Below, piece by piece: positions 12,601 through 26,200 of a stretch of DNA of 64,000 bases. The notes below the pieces were generated by a model. The model was not told where the DNA came from. It made no database searches and worked only from the letters and a program-made list of their open reading frames with translations. The position numbers and the translations under genes are program-made. Source of the stretch: Bugulina stolonifera (Eukaryota; Bryozoa; Gymnolaemata; Cheilostomatida; Bugulidae); NCBI GenBank assembly GCA_935421135.1, contig OW285195.1, forward strand, positions 7,106,701 through 7,170,700, in the 5' to 3' direction. Every line of letters starts with the position of its first letter. Position 1 is the first letter of the stretch.

Positions 12601-15600
12601 GTAGTGTCCAGCAGAAACCAAGGCTAGTAGTTTCGACTAACCAAGTTTAGAATTATTTGAGGTTGAATTAAGCAAGTTCCACTGGACTTAATAAAACTCA
12701 TATAAATGTACACTCCTCACATTATGTTATATATAAGTTTATAGCCTAAGATTTCAGGTCAAAGAATAGTTCCCATTTGTGGCTGTCTCTTTGACCTTTG
12801 AAGCAGCTGTGTGTGATTGGAGGCTATAATACATCCAATTACTTGCACATCATTTACTTGTACATGTGTGCCTGATTAATTGTGCCTGTTGTGTGAATAG
12901 GCAGTTATTGTGCTTTGCTATTATTGTATAGACAACTCCCGTACCTGATATGTGATTTATATTATACTTATTATTACAGGTACTACATGCAGTTACCTAC
13001 TGTAGCAGCCCATGAGTATCATAACTCTGAATCTCCTGCACTGACTAAACATGCACACATCACTAGAACCTACAATGTATCCACTCTTGGTAAGTTCGTT
13101 ATTGAGTGGTAACATTGTATATGTGCACTGATACCATAGTAACTGCCCTGTCCACAGCGCCTTGTTGGGGATGACGTATTGGAGTAGTACATTAGTGTTT
13201 ATATACGTGTGTAGATGACTTATCAGCTGGTTAAATTCCATTGTTTATTATCATAAAGGGTGCATTCCGTACGCCTCCGCTACTACGAACGAGCATCTGT
13301 CAGTTGTTTATATTTTAAATGAAGTAGTTACCTGTCTATCGAAATATGTGACGTTATGTCATTGATTAGTAAGCTTTGTGACCGCTGACCAACTGGTAGG
13401 TGACCGAGTTCAGGGACACAGTCATCTTAGCAAAATTGACGATCGTCCAAATCATACATGCGTACAAGCAGAATATGCAATTTAGTAGACTAAACCACAC
13501 ATACACATGGTTATTGTAGAGAGAGGAAGTACAAGACTCGCAGAACCGGTAGCCAATAAGATTAGAGATATCGTATCATCTGGTATACATCACACTACGA
13601 CAGTTAGGAAGATGCTCAGGTATGATGTTGTTTTACTGATATATTGTGCACATTATTGGGTACTTGTAGGCTGGTAAGCATAAAAAGAAGTTATCCTTCC
13701 CTTAATCTTTATCTTTTGTGAGAAGACAACTTCTTGTGACAGCCAATAGCTCATGAGTTCCTACGTGTACATTATTTATGTACACTTATTATATGTGCCC
13801 TACCTCTGTTAGTACTTGTACACAGGTATTATACCTATAAATAGTCTCACACCTGTTGTACAGGAAGTATGTGGAGAAGGAATTATTTAACAACGAGGAG
13901 CCGCCAGTACGGCACGACCTCAGCTACTTCCCCACAGTCAGTGACCTTAAGAATCATATACATACTGCTCTACAGGATATTAAGGATGGCACATTGCCCA
14001 TCACAGAGGTAAGTCTCTAGAGAGCTTCGGCCACGGAAGGCTAGCATTTCATAGCGCAGGATGTCTGTAGATTGTTCAAACGAAGGTTTCACAACTCACT
14101 AGTCAAATATAAAGTATAATCTACTCAGCGTTATGGACATGTACATGTTCTCTACAGCATGTTGTATTTCTTATGACGTTTGTCTTGTAGGCTAGCATGG
14201 ACCCCTTAGCCATAGAAGAGTGGGTGTCTCACCTTGCACCCCAACCTGAGACGGTCACTGTCACTCTCACACAAGATGGTGGCAGTAGTGAATCAAGTAG
14301 GTGTTTATCTCCACTGTCACATGTTCTATGCATAGACATGTATATACTATACCACGTCACATGATCTATATATACTATACCACGTCACATGATCCATATA
14401 TACTATACCACGTCACATGATCTATATATACTATACCACGTCACATGATCTATATATACTATACCACGTCACATGATCTATATATACTATACCACGTCAC
14501 ATGATCTATATATACTATACCACGTCACATGATCTATATATACTATACCACGTCACATGATCTATCTATACTATACCACGTCACATGATCCATATATACT
14601 ATACCACGTCACATGATCCATATATACTATACCACGTCACATGATTTATATATACTATACCACGTCACATGATTTATCTATACTATACCACGTCACATGA
14701 TCTATATATACTATACCACGTCACATGATCTATATATACTATACCACGTCACATGATCTATCTATACTATACCACGTCACATGATCTATATATACTAGGT
14801 GTCTTCGCGACCTCAGCTTCAGACCCAGGCCGATTTACGAAAATATTTTCCGACACACATCTGTCACAGGGTTGTGAAAACACTGGCCTGGGCCAAATCC
14901 AAAATCCTTGTTTTCGCGCGAAGAAATCAGGTGTGCCGATGAGCTAGGGATGGTTTCGTCTGGCCAAGCAAAATCTCAGGCCAATAGCCCTTCTGGCCTT
15001 GGTCGAACGGCCATCTTGTGGTTTTTATTTGCGACCTGGGTCCGTCCAAGAGGTCGCAAAGACACCTACTATACCAGGTCACACGATCTACTGTATATAT
15101 ACAGTACTATACCAGGTCACATGATCTACTGTATATATACAGTACTATACCAGGTCACATGATCTAATCATACTATACCAGGTCACATGATCTCGAGGGT
15201 AGAGACACACATGAGTGATGGGAGTACACAGGTTAGCTCCTCTCTCACCCCCGAGACTGCAGCACTGCTAGCCAGGTTACATCCTAACCTTATACCCAAT
15301 CTACAGGACGTTGGTCAAGGAGAGGTGGACAGTAACGGTCAACTTGTGGATAGCAGTAAAATAACTGAACTGGTCCAGACTGCCCTCTTTAAATCTAGTA
15401 AGTGACTTACTAATATAATGTGCACTGACATTCACTGCAGATAGAATTAAGAATAAGAGTTATTACTGACTCTTCTACCTCAAACAACCCAGCATGGCAC
15501 TATATCAGCACAAGGTGGACTTGGAGTTGTCTTACTACAAGTATAATGTATAATGTGAATATTAGGCTAACAAATTACTAGCCAATGACAATGAAGATGC

Positions 15601-16214
15601 CAAATTTTACATTTCAATCCACAACACTGGTGGTTTACTCTAAACATTTGATGACATGGTGAGATAATTCAGTTGGAGTGATTACTATACAGTGTACTTG
15701 ATCAGTTCCAGCTTTAGAGTAAATGGTCACTCCTTAACTGGTGACCTTGGAATGACCCTTAACTGATTTACATGTCTTGTAGCTGTCAAAGACTCAGGAA
15801 GTCACAGGGAGGAGGAAGACGACTCCTCCCATAACATAGACCATGCTCCTATTATTACAATGGAGGAGGTACATGAGCCCACCCCACCTACAGAAGGTGT
15901 TCAGTTGGATCTTGGGCTACATGACACGACGCATGCTTCAGGTGAGCAGAGAGTAGATTTCTTGCTTGCAGGAGGTAGATTGGTGGTTATGCTAAAATGT
16001 ACATGTATTTCCTATCATTTTACACACTGCCCTGCTCTAAGCAGTGCATATTTTAATAACATGATTCAAAGTGAGAATTATAGGATGCTAGAAAACTAGA
16101 AAATGTCTCATGTTGGTCACAGTTGAGTTAAAAATCAAGTAGCATAGCATAGACAGCATACAATATAACAGACATTCCTTCACTCTTTCAGGTGTAACTT
16201 TAGAAGGGGTGTGA
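9700..16214 (+). CDS. CARF: CARF-like (ALS2CR8-domain) calcium-responsive transcription factor
   Basis: Thirteen exons: 9700-9880, 10382-10480, 10747-10994, 11204-11393, 11629-11691, 12325-12487, 12980-13089, 13520-13619, 13864-14008, 14191-14300, 15198-15397, 15783-15941 and 16192-16214. The spliced length is 1791 nt (596 aa plus TGA) and every junction is in phase. The ALS2CR8-type core is recognisable from [56 protein letters not shown] and [16 protein letters not shown]. It is followed by the basic helical part [17 protein letters not shown] and the segment [12 protein letters not shown]. In mammals the family binds CaRE1 and drives calcium-dependent transcription; that role is inferred here. 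The N-terminal 90 residues and the acidic or Ser-rich C-terminus look disordered. Exon 2 uses a GC donor. The ATG at 9700 is the first in-frame start of exon 1; an upstream non-coding exon is possible. Confidence 0.88.
12224..12360 (+). repeat. triplicated acceptor and exon-6 start of CARF
   Basis: The exon-6 beginning (acceptor at 12322-12324, then ACTACAAGCACACCTGTCC) is preceded by two degenerate copies. CAGACTACAAGCACCTGTCC starts at 12261, and CTGTCTAGCCCGAATCTATG starts at 12224. The copy at 12261 carries its own AG, but splicing there runs into a stop, so only the third copy keeps the frame. Confidence 0.8.
14336..15197 (+). repeat. 28-bp minisatellite in a CARF intron, split by a MITE
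   Basis: About 16 head-to-tail units of 28 bp, each containing ACTATACCACGTCACATGAT followed by CTATATAT, occupy 14336-14796. After the 271-bp MITE, variant units with CCAGGTCACATGATCT continue from 15068 to 15197. The acceptor of CARF exon 11 (AG at 15196-15197) follows directly on the last CACATGATCT, so the array abuts a splice site. Confidence 0.95.
14797..15067. mobile_element. 271-bp MITE with 18-bp inverted repeats
   Basis: The ends are AGGTGTCTTCGCGACCTC and, reversed, AGGTGTCTTTGCGACCTC: inverted repeats with one mismatch. The flanks are ACT (14794-14796) and ACT (15068-15070), and removing the element with one ACT restores the 28-bp minisatellite unit. The 3-bp duplication suggests a non-autonomous DNA transposon; I cannot fix the superfamily. 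There is no coding capacity. Its GC content is well above the surrounding array. Confidence 0.9.
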
Positions 16215-17228
16215 CTAGAAACTAATTAAGAGGAGGAGCACCTGCATCCACCTAGTCAAGCTGTTAGTCAGCTGATTCGCCACAATGATATTATGCTCAA
16301 TGTACATAATTATTTTTATAAGTTGGAATTTTTGCAGTCAATGAATTCATACGTGCAAGTAATTTATTTATCAAAGCTATTAGTGACTATTGCTATTTTT
16401 ATATTGAATTCCGTTCTTTAATTGCTAACTATGTACATGGTATGTAAATTACAATAAATGTGTTGAGTTTTCTTGAATCCTACATGGGAAATTGAATGAA
16501 TCATCATTGGAGGGTGCTGTAAACCATTCATTAGTGCAAAACTACATGGAGTTGACAATAAATATTTATATTTTGATCAAGTATTCTACATAGTACTATA
16601 GTGTATTCATATAAATGTGAATTGGATACCATAAAATAATATAAAAAACTCATGTTACCATAATATTCCTACACTTAAAAGTTGTTCCCTCTTACTAATC
16701 TTGAAATAAGAACAGTGAGAGGACAACTTCAAACAAAAATCCCTGGTGCAGAGTATGGTGGGCTGTGTGTGGTTATCAGAATAAATTTACAACAGTAATA
16801 CGCTATAAAAATGAAAGTAGCAAAAACCGAAACTTTTGAGTAAATATTATATTATACACTGGAAGATACATTTTATATCAAAATACTCGAACCAAATCTT
16901 AATGCAGGATTCCTGTCTTATCACTAATAAATATTTTTACACTTGGGAGTGAGTCCGTTGCCAAATAATCTCTAAGTGAGCGATAATGTAAGTGCATACA
17001 ACAAATAACCGGCATACTATTAAAATATACCCTAGTCCTAATTTTATAAATATTACAATATTGTGTTGACTATAATAGTTACAAAACCACGTGTAAATGA
17101 ATTGCATACACTGCTATAAGCTACATAAATGTATGTTCATATAATATTTTGTATAAAAATATACACTAAATAGAGTGCATGTACATAATAAGCGCATGAC
17201 ATAACGTCACGCATTGCGCATACAGAGT
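16215..17228. other. convergent 3' spacer between CARF and SHANK
   Basis: AT-rich sequence with no gene-like frame. AATAAA at 16453-16458, about 240 bp past the CARF stop, is the likely CARF poly(A) signal, and others follow at about 16558 and 16926. On the minus strand a TTTATT (AATAAA reversed) near 16363 could end SHANK transcripts, which would make the two 3' UTRs overlap. Confidence 0.6.
16453..16458 (+). terminator. CARF polyadenylation signal AATAAA
   Basis: Canonical hexamer in the sequence TTACAATAAATGTG, downstream of the CARF stop codon. Confidence 0.55.
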
Positions 17229-20200
17229 TTATGCATTACTTTCTGCCACCAATTTTCTAATTTCCTTGTCTAATTTTACCCTGTGACCTACTTTCTCGAC
17301 ACCCAGTTCCTTCACGTCTGATTTACTCATGCTTATTAGAGTTTCTCCTTCTATACAGTTGTTTGCAAACACGGTCTTGTATTCACCCAAACCAATAGCA
17401 TCCAGCCACATACCCACTTCCTCTTCACTCCACAGCTCCACGTTTTTACCTACAAGTGCAAACACTTAGTAATATTACCAAATGGAAGAGCAACAATGGA
17501 CATTATTCCCGCCGATAGAACATAAACCCATATGTTGTAGACTGTGTGCTTTTACTTTATGGCTATTGCAAAAAAAGTTATAAGACATCTTTTTCGAAAC
17601 ATTTACGAAATATTTCATACTTCCAAAATGGTATCCTTGCTAACAGAAATATGTCCATATGCAGTTTATCTGCAATTGGCTGAAGTTTGCTACTAAAACA
17701 GAATAGTTTTACGTTATAATGTTGCTAACGTTGAAATAGTTTGATTCCTCACCTGAGAATGAAACTTTAGCAGATCGAGAGGGGTCGGAGCTATACCCAG
17801 ACGTGGCTACTGACAGTCTGTTACCATCCTGAGATACGGAGGATATCGTGTCACTTCCTACGCTCGACGTTACGCTATGATTGTCAGCATCCTGTCAATA
17901 TAAAAATGTCGGATAAAAGTTGTTTCATCAAATGGACACTAGTTACTAAATATGTGTGGTAATTGCCTTCTACCTTTTGGAAATTATTAGATGCCATAAT
18001 AAAAGGGTAGACAGCTCCCAAGAAGGTTACAGAGTGCTACACTTCGAAAGCTATGTAAATATCTACACCACTTCAGTGTATATTGTGTCTTAAGAACTTA
18101 AATTTAATAGACAGCATTGCCTTAGGTACAAATACATGTATACTCGTAGTTTTACTAGTTGCCTAACATTATCAAACATATTTCCTGTCAGCTGATCTTC
18201 CAAGAGGCGGTATTCTGTTAAAGTTACCACAATCTATACAGATGTAACGAGTGAGATGACAAGACTTACGTGGTTGTGGTTGTTATGGTGGTTGTTATGG
18301 TGGTTTTGGTGGTTATGTGATCCGTCTGCTTTATTGCCAACTGGAAAGGGTACGGAGGACAAGGTTGGTGGAGACAAAGTAGCCATTTCAAACGTCGGGG
18401 GTGGCATAAGAATGTCACCAGTGGTGGAGCTAAAGTCGTGTGGTGGAGGAGGAGGTGGGAACTCCTCAACTGGAGAGAGATGTTCCTGTGTGGAGGTCTG
18501 TGGTTGTATTTTACTTGGTTTCTTCATCACAATCGGAGGAGGCAATTTCTACAAAATATTCACATCTAGAATTATACTGGAATACAGATTACAGTGATGT
18601 CTTCTATATACACAGTAGATGTGTATTATCCGTTATTAAAGAGAACAAGTCGCTGCCAATCTTCACTATAGCTGCATTTATTATAGTGAACATGTTAATT
18701 TACATTATCACAAGCTACTCCCTACTATCATTGATTGCAAAATGAACAACGAACATGTGTCATAATAATATGTACATGTATATTAGCTAAAATATACCAC
18801 CCTGCTGCTCACCTTTTTAATATTATTGTTTGGCTCGTCTCCCTTAGCAACCGACAGCCTGCTCATGACTTTCTGTAACTCAGTAAGACTTTCATCTGTT
18901 GAAATATCTGTTGGCTGACTGGTTGGTGGTGGAGGAGGTGGAATTATCTGCTCTCTGAATAACGTATACGACTATTACGGTAGGATTGTTCTATCGTCTT
19001 ACTAATAGACTAGGAATGCAATGTTTTAGAATTTAGATGAACCTGCCTGCACGTGCCAAATAATGGTCTATTTTTAGCCGTCTACTATTGTGCCACTATT
19101 ATATGTCCTGCGTAATGTACATCATGTAGTAAGGGCAGATATGGGTTGATAGTACGTTCAGTTCAAACTTACTTTGAATCTGCCCTCTTTTTCAAGAACT
19201 CAAGTCTTTTCTGTTCTGCAAGTTCCCTGAAGTTGGTGCTGTCAGATTTTACCACTGAGTTGACTGTTGGAGTTGTGTTTGGTTCTGTAATAAATTAGAT
19301 AGAGATGAGGCATACTAAACGCCATGCTTTGTCAACTTTTACAATTGCGTGAATGTGTGACTCTAAAGTTTATTGAAAACTATGTTATATTATATTATAT
19401 TATATTATGTTATATTATATTATATTATATTATATTATGTTATATTATATTATATTATGTTATATTATATTATGTTATATTATATTATTTATTCTCCAGT
19501 TAGCTACCACATACATACTATGAATCACTGTTACACACTACACTGATTACTAGTAGCTACTACTACTTACTACCACTCAATATTCCTTACCTGGAGTAAC
19601 AGACGCACTTTTCTCACTTTCAGAACTTGGCTCTTGTCTATCAATTAGAGTTCTACGTTTGGCCACGGCCTGCCTCAGCTGATCCTCAACGCTAACAGCG
19701 GCAGCACCTACAGGACACAGAATTTATTATTTGACCGCAATAGCCATTATTAACATAATATTAGCATGCAACTATTACACAGTCAAAACAGTCATCTAGA
19801 CCATTTGGCATCTACATGTACATATATTATATTAAATATAAAATAATAAATATCAATTTATATTATTAAATATGCCTATTGCTTACCATTAGATACAGCT
19901 GATGCTGTACTTTGAGCTGGAGAAGAACTCGTATCTGACAATCTCGTTTGCCGTTTCTGTACAGCTGCATACACATCATTCCCAATGCTCGAACTAGTGC
20001 TGTTCCTCTGGTAACATACAGTTAAATATGCTATAGCAGAACACCACATTACCATGTTAACACAACTACCTACATGTTTGCATGTGGACAACATCAGAGT
20101 GGGCAAGTGGACTACTTTGAAGATTACAAATATTCTAATGTACATGTAGATTGTCGACTTACATTGTTTGCTGATTTGTCTTCCCTCTCAGCTACAGCTT

Positions 20201-23200
20201 TCTTCAATGCCTCACCAAATGGGCTGGTTACTGGTGCTTGATTGGCTGGTGCTTGTGAAATGAAGGTGTTTGGTTGGGTGGTGGTTGAGGGAGGGGCTGA
20301 GCTGACAGCAGCCGTTTGAGCAGTTCCTGTAAGAATAAGTATTGTATCATAACACACCTTATAATGCAATAAATGTTCATACCAAGTAATGTCGGAATAT
20401 ATACTGCTCACAAATCCAGCTAGAGATCAAATGGCTGCTAACAAGTTTAGTGGAAGTATATTCCTTCCAGATATTAAAAAATGACATCATGTTGACAAAC
20501 TAACGGTGTCTAATACAATGTATAATAAACTCATTTGCAAAAACGTTATTTACGAAACAAAGAGATAAGATCAGTAAATTAGGAGTTAAATATTAAACAG
20601 AATCAATAGTCTATGAGTATAACAAGATACAGGACTGAAGTTATCAGATAAATTCACATATAACTCATAACTACAAAAGTACCACACTGTAGCTACATAA
20701 GTACACACCAAAGAACAAGGGTTAAATCAAACGTTGCAAGAGACAATAATACAATTGAAATAGTTAAATTCCTTTAGTACCTTGCAGTGCTAAGATAACC
20801 CCAGATTCATGACTAAAGGAACGGAGGGGAGGAGGGGGAGGTATTTTTCCTCTTTGCAGTGTACCTCCTTCAGTCATACTACCAGTTTCATGACTAGGGC
20901 TAACAATGATCTGCTGGTCTGTGAAAGGAAGAGGGGTTCTGGGAAGGAAATGGTGGCTGTCTGGCTGCTGGTTGGGGGATGTGATTTGAGCGTAGCGTAA
21001 GCCTAGCAGAGACACAACATTCTATGGTTAATAGTGGAGTGAGGAACACACAGATAACAATATAGGTTAGTTAAGGGTGGAGTGATAACGTCAATACTAT
21101 TCTAAAATGGTACTTAGGCTAACGCTCAATACATTTAGGAATAAAGGAATTGTCTGCACATGACATAGTATAGTTACTATAACAAATAGAGGATATAGGG
21201 GAAATATAAAGTTATAGTGCATTGATATCTTAAGATAAAAATCTTTGAGCTCTAGTTCCTTGGCATGTAGCTCATTTCTTTAATAAATATATCGTTATCC
21301 ACTATAGATACTGTTATTTTTTTCTAATACAAATAAATAGGGAGTTTTATTGTTTGTTGTTGCTTTGTAAGAAGCATAGTGATATGGCATAGCATGTGCA
21401 TTAGTAAGTATTGAATGTAACTCGTATTATATGATGGACAGGTATACCGCACAAGTTGTGGAAGTAGAAAAAACTGAACTAAAAATTCTAAACCAATACA
21501 CAACGCACTGTGATGGAAGATAACTTCGAATCTAAGAGGAAAATACAAGAAAAAATATGACTGTAAATACGCAATATCGAACCTACCAGTTCTACTGCCG
21601 GTGGAATTACTAGAGATTAGAGATATTTTATCTTCTTCTGGTGCCACAGGAGCAGGATACATAGGGGGTGGTGGAGGGGTGGGAGAAGTGACAGACTCAG
21701 AGTTTCTCCTGATCATAGTGAGATCTCCGCTAAACGTCCGAGGGAGAGCAGATACTCTCTGACCCTCCGCTATAACGACATAGACAGTATGACAGTCAGC
21801 TAATTCAACTGTGTGACAGGAAGTGCTATTGGTAGGCCATGGTGTCCATCAGCAGACGACAGGCTCATTAGCAACACATAAAAAACCTCTTGGTACAGGC
21901 AATGTAATGCGTTAATTGGGTTTTAACTCAAGATATGGTGGCAGACAAACAAAGAGTTAAAATTAATGATGTTCATGTGGAATATTCACATAACATAGAG
22001 GCTAAAGTCACAACATAGTGTTCAAAGGGGATTCAAATAATATGATTTTAAACTACGTCTGCAACATCGTTATACACATGTAAAAGCAAAGCAAAGACAA
22101 GAGTATAACAGCACATGAATGAGCAAGCTACAGTTATACAGAGCATAACACACATACAACGTAATTATTATAACATGATGGTCAAGACATATACTATATT
22201 ACATACTACAATATAGATAGTATAATGAACATGAAAATTACAACATGAGCCTAAGAATATAATTATTATTATCTCTAAATGACTTCTCAAAGATAAATTC
22301 CTTGCTAAAAATACATTATACAATAAATGACTTTTGTATTAGGGGTGTGCATTCCAACTGTTCATACGTGCTGATAAAGTACCACTGTGTGAACCTAGGC
22401 TATGGTAATGTGTAGATCTATTAATAGACAGTAACAAACTAGTAGTAGAGAGAGGTAGTAGAGAGCCTAACACATGCTAGTAGACAGAGTAATGCAAGAG
22501 AAGACAACTCCTACAAATATGATGTACTATGCGAGAACTGTTCTGTCAATCAACACAGAGCTGATCCTTCACCATATTATAAATATTTATCCAAGTATGG
22601 TATACTTTCATTATTTCACACTTTCCCCCTATCGTACTTGTACATTATGTGTGTACAGCACAGTATGTGTGTAATATGTGTACAGTATACCTATAAATAC
22701 CGCTATCCTGATGGCCATAAGTTGTTTTTTAATATGTTTATGTTTTTGTCTTTCAGTAGCAACTCTTTCTCATCTGTCAAACTTATAATGGGTAAAAGGG
22801 AAGATCACAGGTATATTAGAAGCAGCATGCGACAACAGAAGTTACAACAGGAAGTAGAAGCTAAGCACGATTACATGACATAGCAGAAGCAGTTAAAGAG
22901 TCAGGCAGCCGTAGAGACAGAGTACAGCCGTAGAGACAGAGTACGGCAGATGTGTATGTGAGTGTATCGTCTAATTACCATCTATGGAGTGCCCCACACT
23001 CATCTCGTACATTGTGATAGGTTTCACTTCTCCATTTCTATCTAAAGCTGCCAAGTTCGGCTGACTCAAACTCAGTGGTTTACTATCACCACTTAATTTA
23101 GGATTTGTCTTTCCTTTATTCCAAAATTTCTTCACTCTACTCTTTGCTGCAAGCATATTAGCAATGACAGCCTTGTTATACGGGGAGCTCTATTTACTGC

Positions 23201-26200
23201 TGCCGTAACTGAACATGGTATCACAACAGAAAGTTTAACTGAAAAGTATAATGTTATATCATAAATTATTATGGTGCTATCAGGCAACACAGTGCAAGTA
23301 ACAAACAAGTAAAATGGCTTCCAAACAGAACACAGCAAACTGTTATAGCATAGGAATTTTAACTTGATAATTATTCAAATAGACATGCTTAGGCACTGTA
23401 TGCACGCAGGCTGGACTAGTGGAACATGACACTTTGCAAAATAACTCATAGCTTTGATTATTCCCACAATGCAGTGCGACATGCTGCATTCCACTACACA
23501 CAGTAGTCGGGAGAACATAACTCCAAACTTCCCTCCAGGTCATAGATATTACTTTAGGGATTATTATTACTATTATAACAAGATGAATAATACTTGGATA
23601 TGTTTTAAGAGAACTGTAGGTAGTGTACATTATAAATACAGTCCAAGGTCGGAGATCTTACATGAATTGCGACTTTAGTCACCAGGTCAAAATGTAAATA
23701 AAGAAAAGTTTGTAGATTACAGATTGCAGAAGAGATAATCCTCATGTTGAAATATATAAATGAACGAAATGGACAGCAGATGAAACTGAAGAGTATACAG
23801 TAACTCTATATAATAGTATTATAATAAATAGATGAAAGGAGATAACTCCATGTACTAAAGTTATGTGAGGAGATGATTATGTATACTGAAGGAGGAGATG
23901 ACTCTATTTATATTAAAGAGGAGACAACTTGTATTGAGTGACTCACCCGGTTTCCTGCTTTCACTCTTATTACGAGGTGTTGGACTCGCTGAATATGTAG
24001 ACGACTGAGAGGCTGCGGGAGGGGGAGATGTGAACATGTCATCCAGCTCCTGGAATCGATTGAATAAATGTAATTATACAGCCTTGACATATAGTATAAC
24101 TCACCGGCTTATACTCCTAGGCGTGACCAGCCCCTTGCAGTTTAACCTGCCTGTGAGAATGGCTCAGATGACATGGCCTTTTTTTGGCAGGGGTAGAGGA
24201 GCTGCCTTGAAGCGATGCAGGCTTGCATGACCCCAAGGACTTTTACATGAGGCACAGGAGCAATTGTGGCTGGATGCTCTTCTTAGCACCACCGTGACCA
24301 GGATTCGAACCTGGAACCTTCAGCATGAAAGCTCAGCATTCTAACCCCTAAGCCACGGCTGCTCCCTCGCCATGACATATAGTATAGTGCAACACTCATA
24401 ATATTATATACACTGCACGTGTTCACCCAGTGATTAGTGTTTTCGAGACTACATACGGAAGTGCATCTAGATATACGATGTATATGCTGTGGAGATGTGC
24501 AAACATTTGACACATAAATCAAAGAAACATTGCACTGTATATTGCACTGTACATAATTTATATGTAAACATACATGGGCATGCAGTAATCTATACCCTCC
24601 ACTATTATAACATGCATGTTCCGTTACAGAAAAGCGCTACAACATTACGTGCATGTATAAACATACCTGGATACTATTGAAGTGTGACGAACTAGGCCTC
24701 TGTCTGATAGAAGCTGTTTTCTGTTCCCTCATCACCACAGCAGGTGGCTGTATGGCTCCCGAACTGGAAGATCTGCTGTCTGAGTCGTAGCTGGCCAGAG
24801 TGGCGTCTAACTGCTCTGTAATCATATATAAGGTAATGGTGTGAGTCAGGTGATACAAGGTAACACAACTTACGCTATTAGTATACATTGTATATTACAA
24901 GTATTTCCTATCCTAACTGATTATAACTCAAAGTTGTCCTCTCAACAGTTTTCTTGCTTGAGAAAAATAAAAGAGAGAGGACAACTTCCCTTTATTGCCA
25001 ATAGCTTTGGCTCGCCAAACTCTTAGACATGGAAATTACATTTTAGACATCTAATTTGTTATTCATATGACCACAGCATCATTATATATCCATGTATATT
25101 GTATGTATTCACATGAAAAGTAAGTTACCTACATGTACACAAAGTAGAAAGAACAGAATTGGATAATTAAGGAAGTTTCACAGTCACAGTCACCATTACT
25201 GTAGCAGAATTTATGCTGTAGTTATTTTAGTGAATACATATTAGAGTTATGTCAGATTTGGTACCAGAAATACTAAAAATGATTTTACCAGTATACTTAA
25301 TTTTAAACTGTTTACACGCTGGCACTAGTATGCTGTGACAGGAGTGTAATAGACACATGTACAATGTATGTTATATACAAGTAACAGTAAAGAGGTGGAA
25401 TGTTGTGTGAGTGAATACCAATGGTGTATAGGGATAGACAACAGTGTATAGTTAGTTGTATAGTTAGTGTGGATGGCTACATGCAAGGAGTGGATGCATG
25501 TATACAGAGAGAAGTAGGGGGTTAAGCAGGTTATTCAATTATTACTTGCTAACAGCACATGCATTGATATAAATAGACCTGTGTATAGCCACTAGCAATC
25601 CACTATCATTGCCAACTTAGCAGTAATATGAATATATGAGTAATTAAAACAAAGCCACGTCATGTTATAGAGCATAGATGTTGCAGAGATTTGGCAATAC
25701 TCAGGTGTAGACAACTGAATATCCAATGATGGTACAATTAGTGCATATTCGGTTGGTCTCAGCAGCCGAAATGCAGCTGAAATGCAGCCGAGCAGCATTC
25801 TACAAAGCAGACAATGCCAGGAGGTTGCATTTCTGTAGAAAAATTTGTTCATTGGTCAAAATTGTAGAGAAGATTAGTGTTTATGGGAGTGTCGACTAGC
25901 AGAAAGTGGGAACAGGAAGCAGAAACAGGAAGTGGGCAGATAGTACGACAGTGCAGAGACAATTAGTCATACTGGAAATAAACAATATATAGACTTAGAG
26001 CTTTCCTTACCATTTACATGTATATCTGTGAGAGAGGCGAGCAGCATAATTAAAGCATTACCAAGCAGTCGAGGAAATGAAAATTAAAATGCAATACATA
26101 GAAGCCCACACTCCTCGATATAAAGGCTGTGTTTACTGCTCAGGGGATTATGTGTGGAACAGGACAAGAGCAGAAGTAGAGAAATTCTGATAGCCTTGGA

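Noticed and set aside
24283..24372. Functional tRNA gene on the minus strand
   Set aside because: A and B boxes are recognisable but the arms pair poorly, a non-tRNA body follows, and target duplications flank the whole unit: a SINE.
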